A stretch of DNA of 64,000 nucleotides from Wuchereria bancrofti (lineage: Eukaryota > Nematoda > Chromadorea > Rhabditida > Onchocercidae): assembly GCA_005281725.1 (NCBI GenBank), contig SSBO01000001.1:10308251-10372250 (forward strand), read 5' to 3'. Both the position numbers and the translations under genes were made by a program. This document shows positions 1 through 11,500 of this stretch, in pieces. The notes beneath the pieces are model-generated. The model saw nothing but the letters and a program-made list of their open reading frames with translations. It was not told where the DNA came from and did no database searches. Position 1 is the first letter of the stretch. Each line of letters begins with the position of its first letter.

Positions 1-384
1 TGATATGATAAAGATAAGATAATGAAGTAAAATACTGAAATTATCAAGAAGATTACCTGTCAATTGATATGATAAGGGTAAGATAGTGAAGTAAAATGAT
101 GAAATTATCAAGGAGATCACTCACCAATTGATATGATAATGATAAGATAGTAAAGTAAAATTATGAAATTATCAAGAAGATTACCTGTCAATTGATATGA
201 TAAGGGTAAGATAGTGAAGTAAAATACTGAAATTATCAAGAAGATTACCTATCAGTTGATGTGATAAGGGTAAGATAGTGAAGTAAAATGATGAAATGAT
301 CAAGTGGATTGCTTATCAATTGATATGATAAAGATAAGAAGATGAAATTAAAATGAATTGTAAAGAAGATACGTCTCAATTGAA
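1..384. repeat. 64-bp tandem repeat array, cut by window edge
   Basis: About six head-to-tail units of 64 bp, each beginning near TGATATGATAA and continuing through a GATAAGATAGTGAAGTAAAAT-like core to ATTATCAAGAAGATTACC. Units differ at a few positions; the last (from about 321) decays. The array is already in mid-flow at base 1, so it continues outside the window. The units carry many TGATAA/GATAAG words. Confidence 0.9.
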
Positions 385-1983
385 TGCTACTCAATCGACA
401 AAATCGACCATTTGGGCCATTTGTCATGACACCAAAATAAACTGTGTTGCAAAATTCCTCATAAATTACTTTATGTGGAAACATTTCCTATAAAATTTTT
501 ATTTAAAAAAAAAATTTCACATTTCAAAAAAAATGAATTAATGGAAAAAAATGATTACACATAATTTTTTGCTCATAAAAATTTTTCATTTGTGTAAATG
601 AAAAGAGAAATAAATTTAAATTTAAAAATTTAACTATTATTCCGATAGTGTTAATATATAATGTTTATAAAGAAATTATTTGAAACTGATTTATTATTTG
701 AAAGAATAGATAAGTTTGTGATTAATTTCGGAATATAATTAGAAAAAGATTATAATTGTTTACCTTTCTCTCTTTTTCCCTCTTTCTCTCCCTCTCTCCC
801 TTCCTCTCTATTTGTTAAAAGATTAAATATTTGATATTTAGTAAAAGTAATCAGTAAATACCGAAGGTAGCCTGCAACATTCAACACCTTGGTTATCTTT
901 TGCTGGTACAGTTGGTGGTATGCAAACAATATTCTCTTTAAAATTAATTAATGATATTGAAATTATTAATTTAAATTTTTGAGTTTTATTTTCTTTGAAT
1001 CATAATTTTCGAATTTTACTTTTCAAGGACTATCAGCTTTTTAACTTTTTTACTAACTTTTTCTAGTTTCGAATTTCAAAGATTAACAACTTTCTTTAGT
1101 TTCAAATTTTTCGGCTTATATAAAATTTAAAGTTTTTGTGCTATTAAAACATACTTCATGTATTATTTATTATTTTAATAGTTTCATTAAAATTCAAAAA
1201 AAAATTTTTCGCTTTTTTATTTTTTAAAATTTTACTTTCTGATATTTATACAAGTAAAAAAAAACCTGCGAAATGCAGGTTTGCTAATAATAAAAATATG
1301 AAAAATATAAACGACTGCATGCCAACCGTCAAAAATATACGATTACCAAATTAATTGATTTTTATGAAATTTGAAAAAATTTATTTGCTAAATTTTATGC
1401 TAAATTTTTTCATATTATATGCAAAAAATAGCACCAATAAATTTATGATAAAACAAATTAATACCAAATTGATAATTGATATATCGAATATTTTTAGGAT
1501 AATTTCCAATTAAATCATTTATTATCAATTTTGCAAATAATTTCATTTTCTAATTTAAAATAGTTTCAAACATATAAACAAGCATATATATACTTTTACT
1601 TTATTGATTTGTACTTTTATTAATGACAAAATAATTTTAAAATTTAAAGTGTGAAAAATTTGCCGTACTGAGTTATGAGTTTAAAAATTGGGTAAATTGA
1701 TGACATAATATGAAATTTGATGAAATTTCATTTCTCGAAAATCAGAATTTAGAAATTTTTTTTTTTTGTTTCAGTTGAATATTTTAAATTGTAGTGTTTT
1801 TATGAAAAAATCGTAAATAATAGTGAACAGCTTTGCAATTGGCAAAAAAAAAAAGAACTATTTAACTTTGTGTTTTGTTTTTTCATAAATTTTAATTAAA
1901 TACTTAAAAAGAAAATATACGTGTAAGTGAGTACTTTCTTTCAGTGATGCAACAATGAGAGCCAAATATCATTTTAATTTACA
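385..1983. other. AT-rich spacer with one weak orphan exon candidate
   Basis: Mostly A/T-rich sequence downstream of the neuropeptide gene. Two things stand out: a short protein-like stretch at about 840-925, open on both strands, and a perfect 8-bp stem with a 5-nt loop at 1262-1282 (AAACCTGC / GCAGGTTT). I see no assembled gene here. Confidence 0.6.
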
Positions 1984-3413
1984 TCAATTACGAAATTTAT
2001 CATTCATTAGCAACGATCTTAAATTGAGTAATAATTGAAGAAAATGTGAATTATCATTTATTTGATTGTAATAATCACCGTTATCATTTTCTAATTGATA
2101 ATGTTGTCGTGATGTTTGATATGGTAATTGCTCAACTTTTTCATTGATATGATAATATGATAATGGATTGAACTGTGCCAAATCTGAAATGCTACAATGT
2201 TAGTAATATCTAAATATATGATAATAGTTATTTAAATTATTAGCATTAAATGATAAAAAAATATTCATTATTGACTGATAATTATTTTCAAAAATAAAAA
2301 AAAAAGTTTTCAAATTTAATAACCTTTTTCATTTTGTATAATTTTTGATAACAGTTTATTGTTGTATTCATTTGATGATAATGATAACGGTTGATAACGC
2401 TTATCATAGATATCATTATGAGATGGTACAAATGCTCTTTTACCATACATTCCTCCCATTAAAGGCATTAAAACTGAAAAGCAAATTTATCATTATCACA
2501 CCTGAATTTAATTACTATTTTATATTATTTTTTTTTAATTAACTATATTAACTGATTTAATGATATGTTAAATTAAGGATTTCCGATTTCCAAATTTAAT
2601 TCTTATATTTTATATAATATCTAAATTTAATTACTGTATAAATGTTTGTATGTGTGTGTATGATTAGGATTATTAGAATTTTTTTTCTAAATTTAATTAA
2701 TTTAATTTTAGTCTTTTGTTGCTAAATTTTGTTATCTCAAGAATTATTGAAATTTTTGCTTAATTTTAACAAATTACCTAAATAGACAACATATCAATTT
2801 TGAAAAAGATTTTTAAGTACATACCGTAATTGACACGTTTACCGTATAAATTATTGGAAAGCGGAAATGGATATTCATTCGTTTGCGCTTCTACACCAAC
2901 TGCATTTTGCATTTCTCCATCAAAAACTAATAAAAAAATTTTTTTTTTCTTGTTTTAATAAATATTTTAGAGAAATCTTTAATTTGTAGAATTTATAAAA
3001 TTTTATTTTATAATTTCTTTTTTTATCAAATGTATAAATGTTTGATTGATGAAATGCATTAAAATGTTTGATTGAATTTCTTTTGTAAATCTTTTTTTCG
3101 ATTTTCCAATTTATAAAATGTGTAAAAATGTATGAATAAAAAAAGATAAGAATAAATAACCTAGAACAAACAAATAAATTAATTTTTGATAAAACATAAT
3201 TTTTATGAAATTTTATTAAGTCATAAAAAACTATATCACCCTGAAATGTTATCATTGTTAATCTGAAAATAACACCTAAAATATCATTGCTATTTTATCA
3301 ATAAAATTTTTCATTAATTTTACATTCAATTAATAGAACAAACCTTCATTTGCAGAAATAATTTTGTAAATTAGAATGATATAAATAAGAAATTCAGATA
3401 AAATTGCAACCAT
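1984..3413 (-). CDS. nlp-10: NLP-10-like neuropeptide precursor (GGMY-amide)
   Basis: Four exons join in phase: 3344-3413, 2825-2926, 2324-2473, 1984-2183, giving 173 residues. Residues 1 to about 21 form a hydrophobic signal peptide (MVAILSEFLIYIILIYKIIS). The precursor then shows prohormone sites: NNLYGKR, VNYVLMPLMGGMYGKR and IYDKR. Each GKR is an amidation plus dibasic cleavage signal, predicting peptides ending NNLY-amide and GGMY-amide. C. elegans NLP-10 peptides share a MPF-x-GGMY-amide pattern, so MPLMGGMY-amide fits that family; here only one clear copy is seen. The C-terminal third is Asn/Gln/Tyr-rich with no obvious peptide. All introns are GT..AG, with acceptors ending TTAG or TTTCAG. 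The family call rests on the GGMYGKR motif remembered from published NLP-10 peptides, not on a search. Expected role: secreted signalling peptide from neurons. Confidence 0.72.
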
Positions 3414-6400
3414 AATAGCATAGAAAAAATATGTGACAAAAATTATTTTCACTAAAAATTTGCAATTAGTTGAGAAAAAAAAAAATTTGCATTTTAAATA
3501 ATAAATACATCTAATCCATCCACTTCAACATTTAAAGTAAATATCTAAGTTATAAGAAAAAGAATATACTTATATTCTTTTTCACTACTTATAGAAAAAG
3601 AAAATATAAGTATATTCTATACTTATAACAAAACTTGTGACAAAACTGCATTTTTCCTTTTTCCGTTTTTTTAAAAATGCTTTTTTTTTTCTTTTTTCAA
3701 TGAAAAAAAATAAATCAAGCAAAATTGAGTGAATAAATTTAAATTTGCCTAAGTCATTTTTAAATTAAGAAATGAACGAAATAAGTATGATCGCTTAGCT
3801 ATCTTAGCAATTAATTTCTTTTGAACTCATTCAAACAGCCTTTTGTGGGAAACAAAAAAAAAAAACAGCTATGAAATTAAAATTGAAATTGAACTGATTA
3901 ATTTAAATAAAAGAATTATTATGAATGAAATAAATTTTATAAACAAATTAACAAATTTATATGTATCAATCCAAAGTTACAAAAAGAAAAAGAAAATGAA
4001 AGTCAATGAATTCGATAAGTAATTGAATATTTTAATAAAAATTTTTGTTCAATAATAAAATGGAAATGAGAAAGAAAAAGAAAAATGCAATCATAGAAAT
4101 ATTGCTCATTAATAGTGCAATAATAAAAGAAAGAAAAAAAGAAAGAGAGAGAGAGAGAGAAAAATGAGTAAAAGATGGAAAATTGTTATTAATCAAATAT
4201 TTTTAGATTTTTTTTTTAAATTTAACTATTTAGTAGGAAAAAAAAATTTCCATTTATTTTCTCATTAATTCATTCATTTTCAAATAAAAAAAGCTATTAA
4301 TTTATCTAAAAAAATTTAATCTATATTATTGCAGGATTAAAACAATTAAATTGGAAATGATAAAATGATTTAACTGATGATAATTTGTATGGTTATTATC
4401 AGCAAATATCAAATTTTTTTTTTGACTTGCAAATGTAACTTGCATGCAGTGAAACTTGCACTGTAATCTCATAAGTAATAGCTAAAAAAAGTAGCTTTCA
4501 TATACTTTTTCTATTCATATGTTTTTTTTTTCTTTTACTCTAAAATTAAAGACTGATAAAACTTAAAGGTTAAAAAAATGAATTTATTTCTTCTTTGCTT
4601 GCTTCATTTCTATTAAAAGGGGTTTTTTAATTATTCAATTGATAAGTTGATAGCTTAACAAGATTAAAATTTAATAAAGTTAGATATAATTTAACAAAAT
4701 CAAACCTAATTGTTACTATTTGTAATTTTTGTATAAGTAAAAATTTGTAAACAAATATCGCATTGAAATAAAAATTAGTAATAAAAACTAAAAACTGGAA
4801 AAAAATGTGAAATTCCATTTTCAAAACATTTACATTTTTTTCTTGATATTAAATTAATGAAAATAGTTAAAAATAGTAAGTAAATATTGAAAATGTAAGA
4901 AATGTGATAAAATATGACAATTTGTGGTAATAATGTAAAATTATAAATATAATCTAAACTATAAAGATTTTTGAAAAACTACAAAGTTTAACGTATGATA
5001 AAAGATTTGATAAAGTAATATGAAATGTATTCATTTGGAATAACTTCACTATTCAATGAAATAATTTCATAATAATTTCAATTCAATTATTATTAGAAAT
5101 TATTGAATTCAAAAAAGATTTTTTTTTAGAAAAAAATGAATTAAGCTAATTTAATTATTTAATGCAATTAGGAAATCTTAAATTTTGAAAATAAAATATT
5201 TACTTTAGCTGAAAAGAATCTGTGCTACAGGTTAATTTTAATTTCATGAATTTTACTGATTATAAAATGTGATATTATGATAAACAAACAGGTATTAAAA
5301 TTTGTATAATTATGATATTTTTGATATTTTGTATAAAATTTTTTAAGCAAATGTTAATACTTCATAAATTATTATAAACAAAAGAAAAAAATCTTTTTTA
5401 TTAAAGAAAGAAAAACAGTAAGATGAGTGAATTATTGTTTTTGATTAAAATTTCAATTAAAGTAACATATTCGAATGATAGGAAGCAAAAAAAAAGTAGA
5501 TAAAAGCAAATCATTAAAATAGAATTTAGCTGATTTAGCTTAAAAAGTTTAATTTATTTTTCAGTTTACTTTATAGCTGAATACTAACTTTATCAAATAT
5601 AAGATTTAAAAAAAAAACGTATTTTTTTAATTCAATTCATTTAGAGAAATGAAGACAAAAACGCACATAAACGTTTTTCTTACATAATCCCTAAGGAAAT
5701 TATTCATTTCAAATATTACTTTAAAAATGGCAAAGTAAAAATAATTATCTTCTCTCTTCCATACTTAATTATTATCTACTCTTTTGCAAAATTTTAGTTA
5801 AGAGTAAGTGCTTACTTTAAAATTCTTAAAGTATTGCGCATAAAGATAATTATGTTAGATTAACTTAAAAGATAGTTATTGATTAGAGAGGATGAATTTA
5901 GTTTACTAAAAAAAATGATAGTTTAAAATAATTTTTATCATAATTTTGATGCAATATGTCTTTATCAATCAACCAATAGTTGCCTATTTTTCTAGTAAAA
6001 TTTTTAAATAAAATTTAAAACACTTTATGATTTGGCACAAATAGAAATTGTAAGCTTAAAAAAATTTATATTTGCTTATTTCAAAATTAATGCCATGAGC
6101 ATCTGTTTGTTTTAATTTGAATTTCTAATAAAAACATTGACATAACTAATTCAAATATTTATTCATTGAAATGAAAGAATTCGCATTTGGTCGTCAATTT
6201 TTTTCTTCCTTTCTTTCTCTCTCTCTCTCTTTCCTTTTCTGTCCAGTTAAATTATGCGTCAGATTTGAATTTAAAAGAGAAGAAATTAATTTTATATTAA
6301 AATTGCATTGGAACATACTTATAAAATCATATCAATTATTAAAATTATTTTCACTTTTCACTTTCAGGTTTTCATTAAAAACTCATAATTTATGTGTAAA

Positions 6401-6663
6401 TTCATTTTCACATAAATTGATTCATTTAAAATGCAGATAGTTAGTTCGAAACCGATGAAATTAATATTAGATTAAAAAGATTTATTTATTTCTGAGTCAT
6501 CTAGCTTAATTAGGATTATTTAATTGGAATTATTACTTGTGTCAAAATTTGATGATAACATAGACAAAATTTGATGACAACATGAATAAGCAATGCCATG
6601 AAAAATCATGAGAGTAAACAAAAAATTTTAAAGTTTAGATTAAAAAATCTACAATATCTTTGC
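3414..6663. other. AT-rich intergenic region upstream of the neuropeptide gene
   Basis: No convincing exon. It holds A/T homopolymers, an (AG)n microsatellite near 4142-4162, a (CT)n run near 6211-6232 and a near-perfect hairpin at 3561-3619, about 150 bp upstream of the neuropeptide start codon. Promoter elements for that gene probably lie at the left end, but none can be named. Confidence 0.6.
3561..3619. repeat. Inverted repeat / hairpin upstream of the neuropeptide gene
   Basis: Arms AGAATATACTTATATTCTTT (onward to TTC, 3561-3583) and GAAAAAGAAAATATAAGTAT (onward to ATTCT, 3594 to about 3619) are reverse complements apart from a 2-base indel, with a loop of about ten bases. The left arm also folds on itself (12-bp stem, 556-567 and 572-583 within the 3,000s). 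Confidence 0.7.
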
Positions 6664-6983
6664 AAAGTTTTCTGTATATTTATTTAAAAAAAAAAGAAAA
6701 AAGAAAAGGAAAGAACAAACAAACAAATAAATTAGTAATGAACGTTCATTTCAAGAATGCATTTCAAATATTAATTTTCAATTCATAAATTAACAATTAT
6801 TGAAATAAAAATTTAATAANNNNNNNNAAAGTTTTCTGTATATTTATTTAAAAAAAAAAGAAAAAAGAAAAGGAAAGAACAAACAAACAAATAAATTAGT
6901 AATGAACGTTCATTTCAAGAATGCATTTCAAATATTAATTTTCAATTCATAAATTAACAATTATTGAAATAAAAATTTAATAA
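6664..6983. repeat. 156-bp direct duplication flanking an 8-N gap (assembly artefact)
   Basis: Bases 6664-6819 are repeated at 6828-6983, with eight Ns (6820-6827) between them. The copies look identical, including homopolymers. This is what a scaffolder produces when two overlapping contig ends are not merged, so it is probably not a real duplication. Confidence 0.9.
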
Positions 6984-9592
6984 TTTCACTTATTCTTGTT
7001 TTGTATTATAATTTTTAATTCTAAGTTTGTCTACAATTATTTTCTCCATGACTTTTATTTTTCTAATTAAAAATTTTTGCTAATCAGTCAAAAAATTATC
7101 AAAGAGATAGAAGTGAATAAGGATAAAACTTATCAATGTCGATATGAAAATGATTAAATAAAAGATAATAATGTTATCAATGCCATCAGCTATTAATGTA
7201 AATTACAAATATTTAAAAAAAAAATTGTGATAATAATGGTTAAATGAGAGTGATATTATTGCTTTATACCATCTTGGGACGAAAAGATGGAGCAAATTTA
7301 ATTTTCAGTTTAATTCTGAATTAAAAAGCAATTTATTTATCTTCCTAGCAATAAAAAACTGATAGATAGAGAGAAAGAAAGAGAGGAAAAGAAAATAAAT
7401 GAAATTGATTAAATAAAAATCTTGAACTGAAAATAGTTGAGAAAATAATATAGTTGCAATTTAATAATATTCGTTGTATGTTTGGAAGAAATGAAAAATA
7501 ACTAAATGTTATATTATTTTTTTCTCGATTAATTAAAAAGAAAGGGAAAGAAGGAAACTATTCAAAATCTTTCGTTGTTGAAGTTTATTCAAAAAAAAAA
7601 TGTTTGATGCGTTGATATTTTTGAATTTTATTTAAAATATGCAGGAATGATAATTTATAATTATCAATTTCATTTATTTCTACATGGTATGAAAAAATTA
7701 GCAAAATGATACACTTTCATCATATTATTTGAAATGCAAGTTTTATTAAATTATTGTTGAAATTATTTATTAAAAAAAAGAACGTCTCAACAATAGTTAA
7801 TTTTGTTTACAAAATAGTTAAGATTTTATTTTAATTTTATTTTTTTGATTTAAAAAATTTAGCTATGTAAAGTATTGAAAAATAATTTTATAGAATAAAT
7901 TAATTACTGTCAATGAAAGAAGTGATATTATCAATGAAATATTCAATTTTCACATTTGAAAAACCACTTGCGACAAAAAGAGTTAATTTATTACATTATT
8001 GTTGAAATTAGTTATGAGAAAAATGATAACAATGATAATGGTAGTATTATTATTGCTTTATACCATCGTGGAGTGAAAATTTTCAAGTGTATCTTAATTG
8101 TCAAATATTTATAATTAACACTTATAACTGATAACACTGATAATCGTGTCATTTTTCACTTAATCATTTTAACCAATATCAACATTGATAATTTTTATTC
8201 TTAATTATTTCGTAATATTTATAATTGATTAAATGCAAATTTTTCTTGCAATTTTATTAAAATTTATATACAATTTGCGCTATTATTCATCATACGCTTA
8301 ATATATCATATGGAAAGGTTGAAATAATCAAGAAAAGAACTATTTTTGAAGGGGAAAAATTAGTTACACTCAGTTGACACCAGTGAGATTGACATTTTTA
8401 TCAATCAACAAAAATTTTCAATTAAAAAAACAAAGTAAAATTCATTGAAAAAACATATATTGACAAACTGAAGTGAAAGCTAACAATTTGAAATATAATA
8501 TATGCTGTATATTCTGATATTAAAAATCAGACAAATGTTGTAATAAGCATTTGAAATTATGTATGGATGACTGTCATTGTCATCTCATCCTTCATAATGA
8601 ATAAATTATCTTTGCCATAATTAATTGGTATGCAATGACATAAACTGGTTAAAATCACTATAAAACAATAACAGATTAATTTGTAAGCTATCGGAATAAA
8701 TAATTTTATTTCAATATTTATTTATTTTAGTATTTTTTTCAAAACTTTTTCAATAATTTTTTCAAAAAATTTTTCAATTTTTCAATATTTCTTACTTGAT
8801 AAATCGCATTACATCTTTTGGTAATATATCAAAAATTTATTTGATAAAATGAAGCAGAAATAACAAACATTTGATAATTAATAATGCATATCTGAAATTT
8901 TCACTGATAATTTCAAAAATATTTGATGTCGAAATTTATTACATTGTACATCAAAATGTTTGCCAAATTTTAGAACAAAAAGGTTTTTGAAATAAATCAC
9001 ACAATAAATTTCATGAGATGAATTACCATTGATAAAACAATGAAAAGGAATTAATTGCAATTAATGTCATAATTTCAATAATTAAAAATTTAATAAATCA
9101 TTCCAAATCAAATCAGAACCGGTTTTCGATGCGTTACATTGATTCAAAGTGATAATTTGATTCATTTCAATTCATTTCAATTTATGAGCTTCTGTCACAA
9201 TTTTATTTCATCTCTATTCTATACATTAATAAATCTAACATATTACATTATCATCCCAACAGTAATAACTTATCATTGCTGTACAACTTTTAATCATGCT
9301 GATATTGTTTACATTTAATTAAACCACTTCATTAGCTTAAACATTTTAGCATATTTCAGAAATAAAACATTTGTTATTGCAAGTAGTAAATATCGTGAAC
9401 CAAATTAACTAATAAATAAATAAAATAAAAGAAATCGTTTAAATTGCAAATAAATGTTATGAATTATGCAACCAATTTCACATCCCTTAAAGTCCCTCAT
9501 TCTTCTCATAATTTTTTTTTTCTTCAGTAATTCGTTTTCGAGTCATATGCTGTGACCGGCCTCTTCTCTGGTCAACATTTGGTCAGTCTAAC
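6984..9592. other. AT-rich gene-poor spacer
   Basis: No exon-like sequence recognised. Two diverged copies of a stretch containing TATTATTGCTTTATACCATC occur at about 7252-7273 and 8046-8070, hinting at an old dispersed repeat. The rest is homopolymer-rich A/T sequence. Confidence 0.55.
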
Positions 9593-9741
9593 GGTGTCAG
9601 ATCCATTCCTTTGACTTCCTTAAGAAGAGCTTCCAGTTTTTTCTTTGCCGGTCGTGCGCTTAGAATTATAGTTGTCGGTATTTCCCGGCTTGTGACACCA
9701 ATTTGCATAGTGGTAATTTTGGTTTGAGACAATTTTCTCTC
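9593..9741 (-). CDS. Orphan terminal exon or very short gene, unknown protein
   Basis: On the minus strand a strong acceptor (CCTCTTTTCCTAG) precedes an open stretch ending in TGA at 9593-9595. From the first ATG it would encode 41 residues starting MQIGVTSREIP and containing AKKKLEALLKEVKG. Base composition is clearly richer in G+C than the surrounding spacer and the residues are well balanced, which favours coding. I could not find an upstream exon. It may be a trans-spliced mini-gene with a 5' UTR of about 35 nt, the last exon of an undetected gene, or a pseudogene. A ten-A run lies downstream on the same strand. The opposite strand is also open here, so strand is uncertain. I do not recognise the protein. 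Confidence 0.35.
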
Positions 9742-11094
9742 CTAGGAAAAGAGGAATAATTTAGGAGAGTATATTTCTACCTTTGATTTCTCCGGAAGAT
9801 GTTTTGTTCAGAAAATTATATCGCAGAATGTTGCAGAATTAGTAAAAAATATTCATCGAACGATTGATGTGGAAAGAGTCGTCTTCAATACAACGTTCGT
9901 AAAAAGTGACAATTTAGTAATAATCTTGAATATTTATATACAAGTTTGATTAGCACAAAAACATATTTAGTGGGAGTGATTTACAACAAATGTTTATTTG
10001 AGTAATAGAATAAACTGTAAGGGATCTGATTACAATGTAAGGTTTGTGATAAGATTGCTTATCAGATAAGGGATTTAATATGTGGATTAATTTTTATAAA
10101 AAGAAAGAATATGAATTTAGTTAGATCAAAATAACGAAAAAAAAAAAGAAGACGCATTAAGGATGTGAAATTGTTCATACATGATTTTATTTACAATTTG
10201 AAAGATTTTATTTTATTTATTTATTAGTTTATTAGTTAATTTGGTTACTATTTGTTACATCTGAGTTAATTTGAATAAAAAAATAGTGAAATTATTTTAG
10301 GTTTTCTGTTTAATTATGAATAAAAAAGCTTTATTAGAATTAAGCATTAGAGATTTTGAATCTCATTCACATATGTTAAGCAAAACAGTAAGCAAAGATA
10401 CAATTAAAACAGTAAAGAATTAAATAAGCTAACAGATAAGCTAAAATAAATAGTAAAGTTTACAGAGTTATTATTCAATATTTATTTCTATCTTGTATTC
10501 TTTTACAGTTTCATTATATATTGTTGAAGATGGAATTCTTATTGTATGATGGGATTATGATATGATATATATGATGTATGCATGCATGATGTATGATTAC
10601 GATTATGATTGTATGATATGATATATGATACATTATGATATGATTCATACGATACCTATGATATGATATATGATATGATTATGATCATGATTATAAATAT
10701 GACATGCAGCGATATGATATGATATGGCTGATTTTATCACAAACTATATATGCAATCATTTTATTTTTTTTTTTAACTCATTTCTTATTGGAAGATAAGG
10801 ACAACATTGTTCGTATGATTTTTCAATTCTTGCCTTTTTTTTCATGAAGTGAGTTCTCTGCTTAATAATTAATTAAATTCTTTTTTTATCATAACATAAA
10901 ATTGCTAAAGTTAATCAGATAAAAATTAAACCAGCAGTGATTATAAAGCAAAACAGATGACTTTACGGCTAATTTTTTGCATTAAATTATAATTTTATTC
11001 ACAGTCATATTGAATAGGAAAACATATGATAAGTATTTAATTTAAACATTTAAAATTTTAACAAATTATATTTAAATAGTGCAGTTTAGTCAGT
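9742..11094. other. Spacer with an open stretch and simple repeats
   Basis: An uninterrupted plus-strand reading stretch runs at about 9745-9949 after an acceptor-like CTCTCCTAG, but I found no partner exons. The remainder is A/T spacer including the ATGAT-rich repeat. Confidence 0.4.
10552..10735. repeat. Degenerate ATGAT/GATAT simple repeat
   Basis: About 180 bp built from TATGAT, GATATGATAT and ATGCATG words. No fixed period; it reads as a decayed microsatellite. Confidence 0.75.
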
Positions 11095-11167
11095 GGTCCA
11101 GTGGTGTAGTGGTTATCACATCTGCTTTACACGCAGAAGGTCGGCGGTTCGATCCCGCCCTGGATCA
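11095..11167 (+). tRNA. trnV-UAC: tRNA-Val (anticodon TAC)
   Basis: A complete cloverleaf can be drawn. The acceptor stem GGTCCAG (11095-11101) pairs with CTGGATC (11160-11166) with one G-U pair. The D stem is GTG/CAC. The anticodon stem TCTGC/GCAGA encloses the loop TTTACAC with anticodon TAC at 11128-11130, which reads GTA valine codons. The variable loop is AGGTC and the T arm is GGCGG-TTCGATC-CCGCC. The discriminator base is A at 11167. There is no intron, and the internal A and B boxes look intact, so it is probably a functional Pol III gene. Confidence 0.95.
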
Positions 11168-11500
11168 GTCCTGTTTTGCAAAGTGTTGCGTTTTTTGTTG
11201 TACTGTCGATTTAATTGGAGTTTACAAAAATTACATAATTGTAATCATACATAGTGCTAATAATTTGGATATATTAATAGGACTGTTGGTTTAATTGCGT
11301 GTGACAAAGTGCGCCTGTATCATCATTCATTTGCTGTTTGTAATTTATTTATTAGTTCAATTATTAGTTACAAAGTGCGCCTGAATCATTTGTCATTTAT
11401 AATTGATTTAATCAGATGACAATTAATGATATCTTTTTGTATATTTTAATATCAAATATACAATTTAATTAGAGGAAGTGATTTAAAATAATTCAAAGAG
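11168..11500. other. tRNA downstream flank and upstream region of the secreted-protein gene
   Basis: Contains two copies of a GACAAAGTGCGCCTG-like word (about 11302 and 11367). No gene seen. Confidence 0.5.

Noticed and set aside
6171..6440. 89-codon open frame on plus strand
   Set aside because: Ser/Phe/Leu low complexity from a (CT)n run; no splice partners or recognisable motif.
9480..9760. Endosymbiont (Wolbachia) DNA inserted in the nuclear genome
   Set aside because: G+C is raised but the stretch has eukaryotic splice acceptors and no bacterial gene could be recognised.
11079..11294. Open reading frame across the tRNA
   Set aside because: It is produced by the tRNA-Val sequence; the tRNA explains its G+C content.
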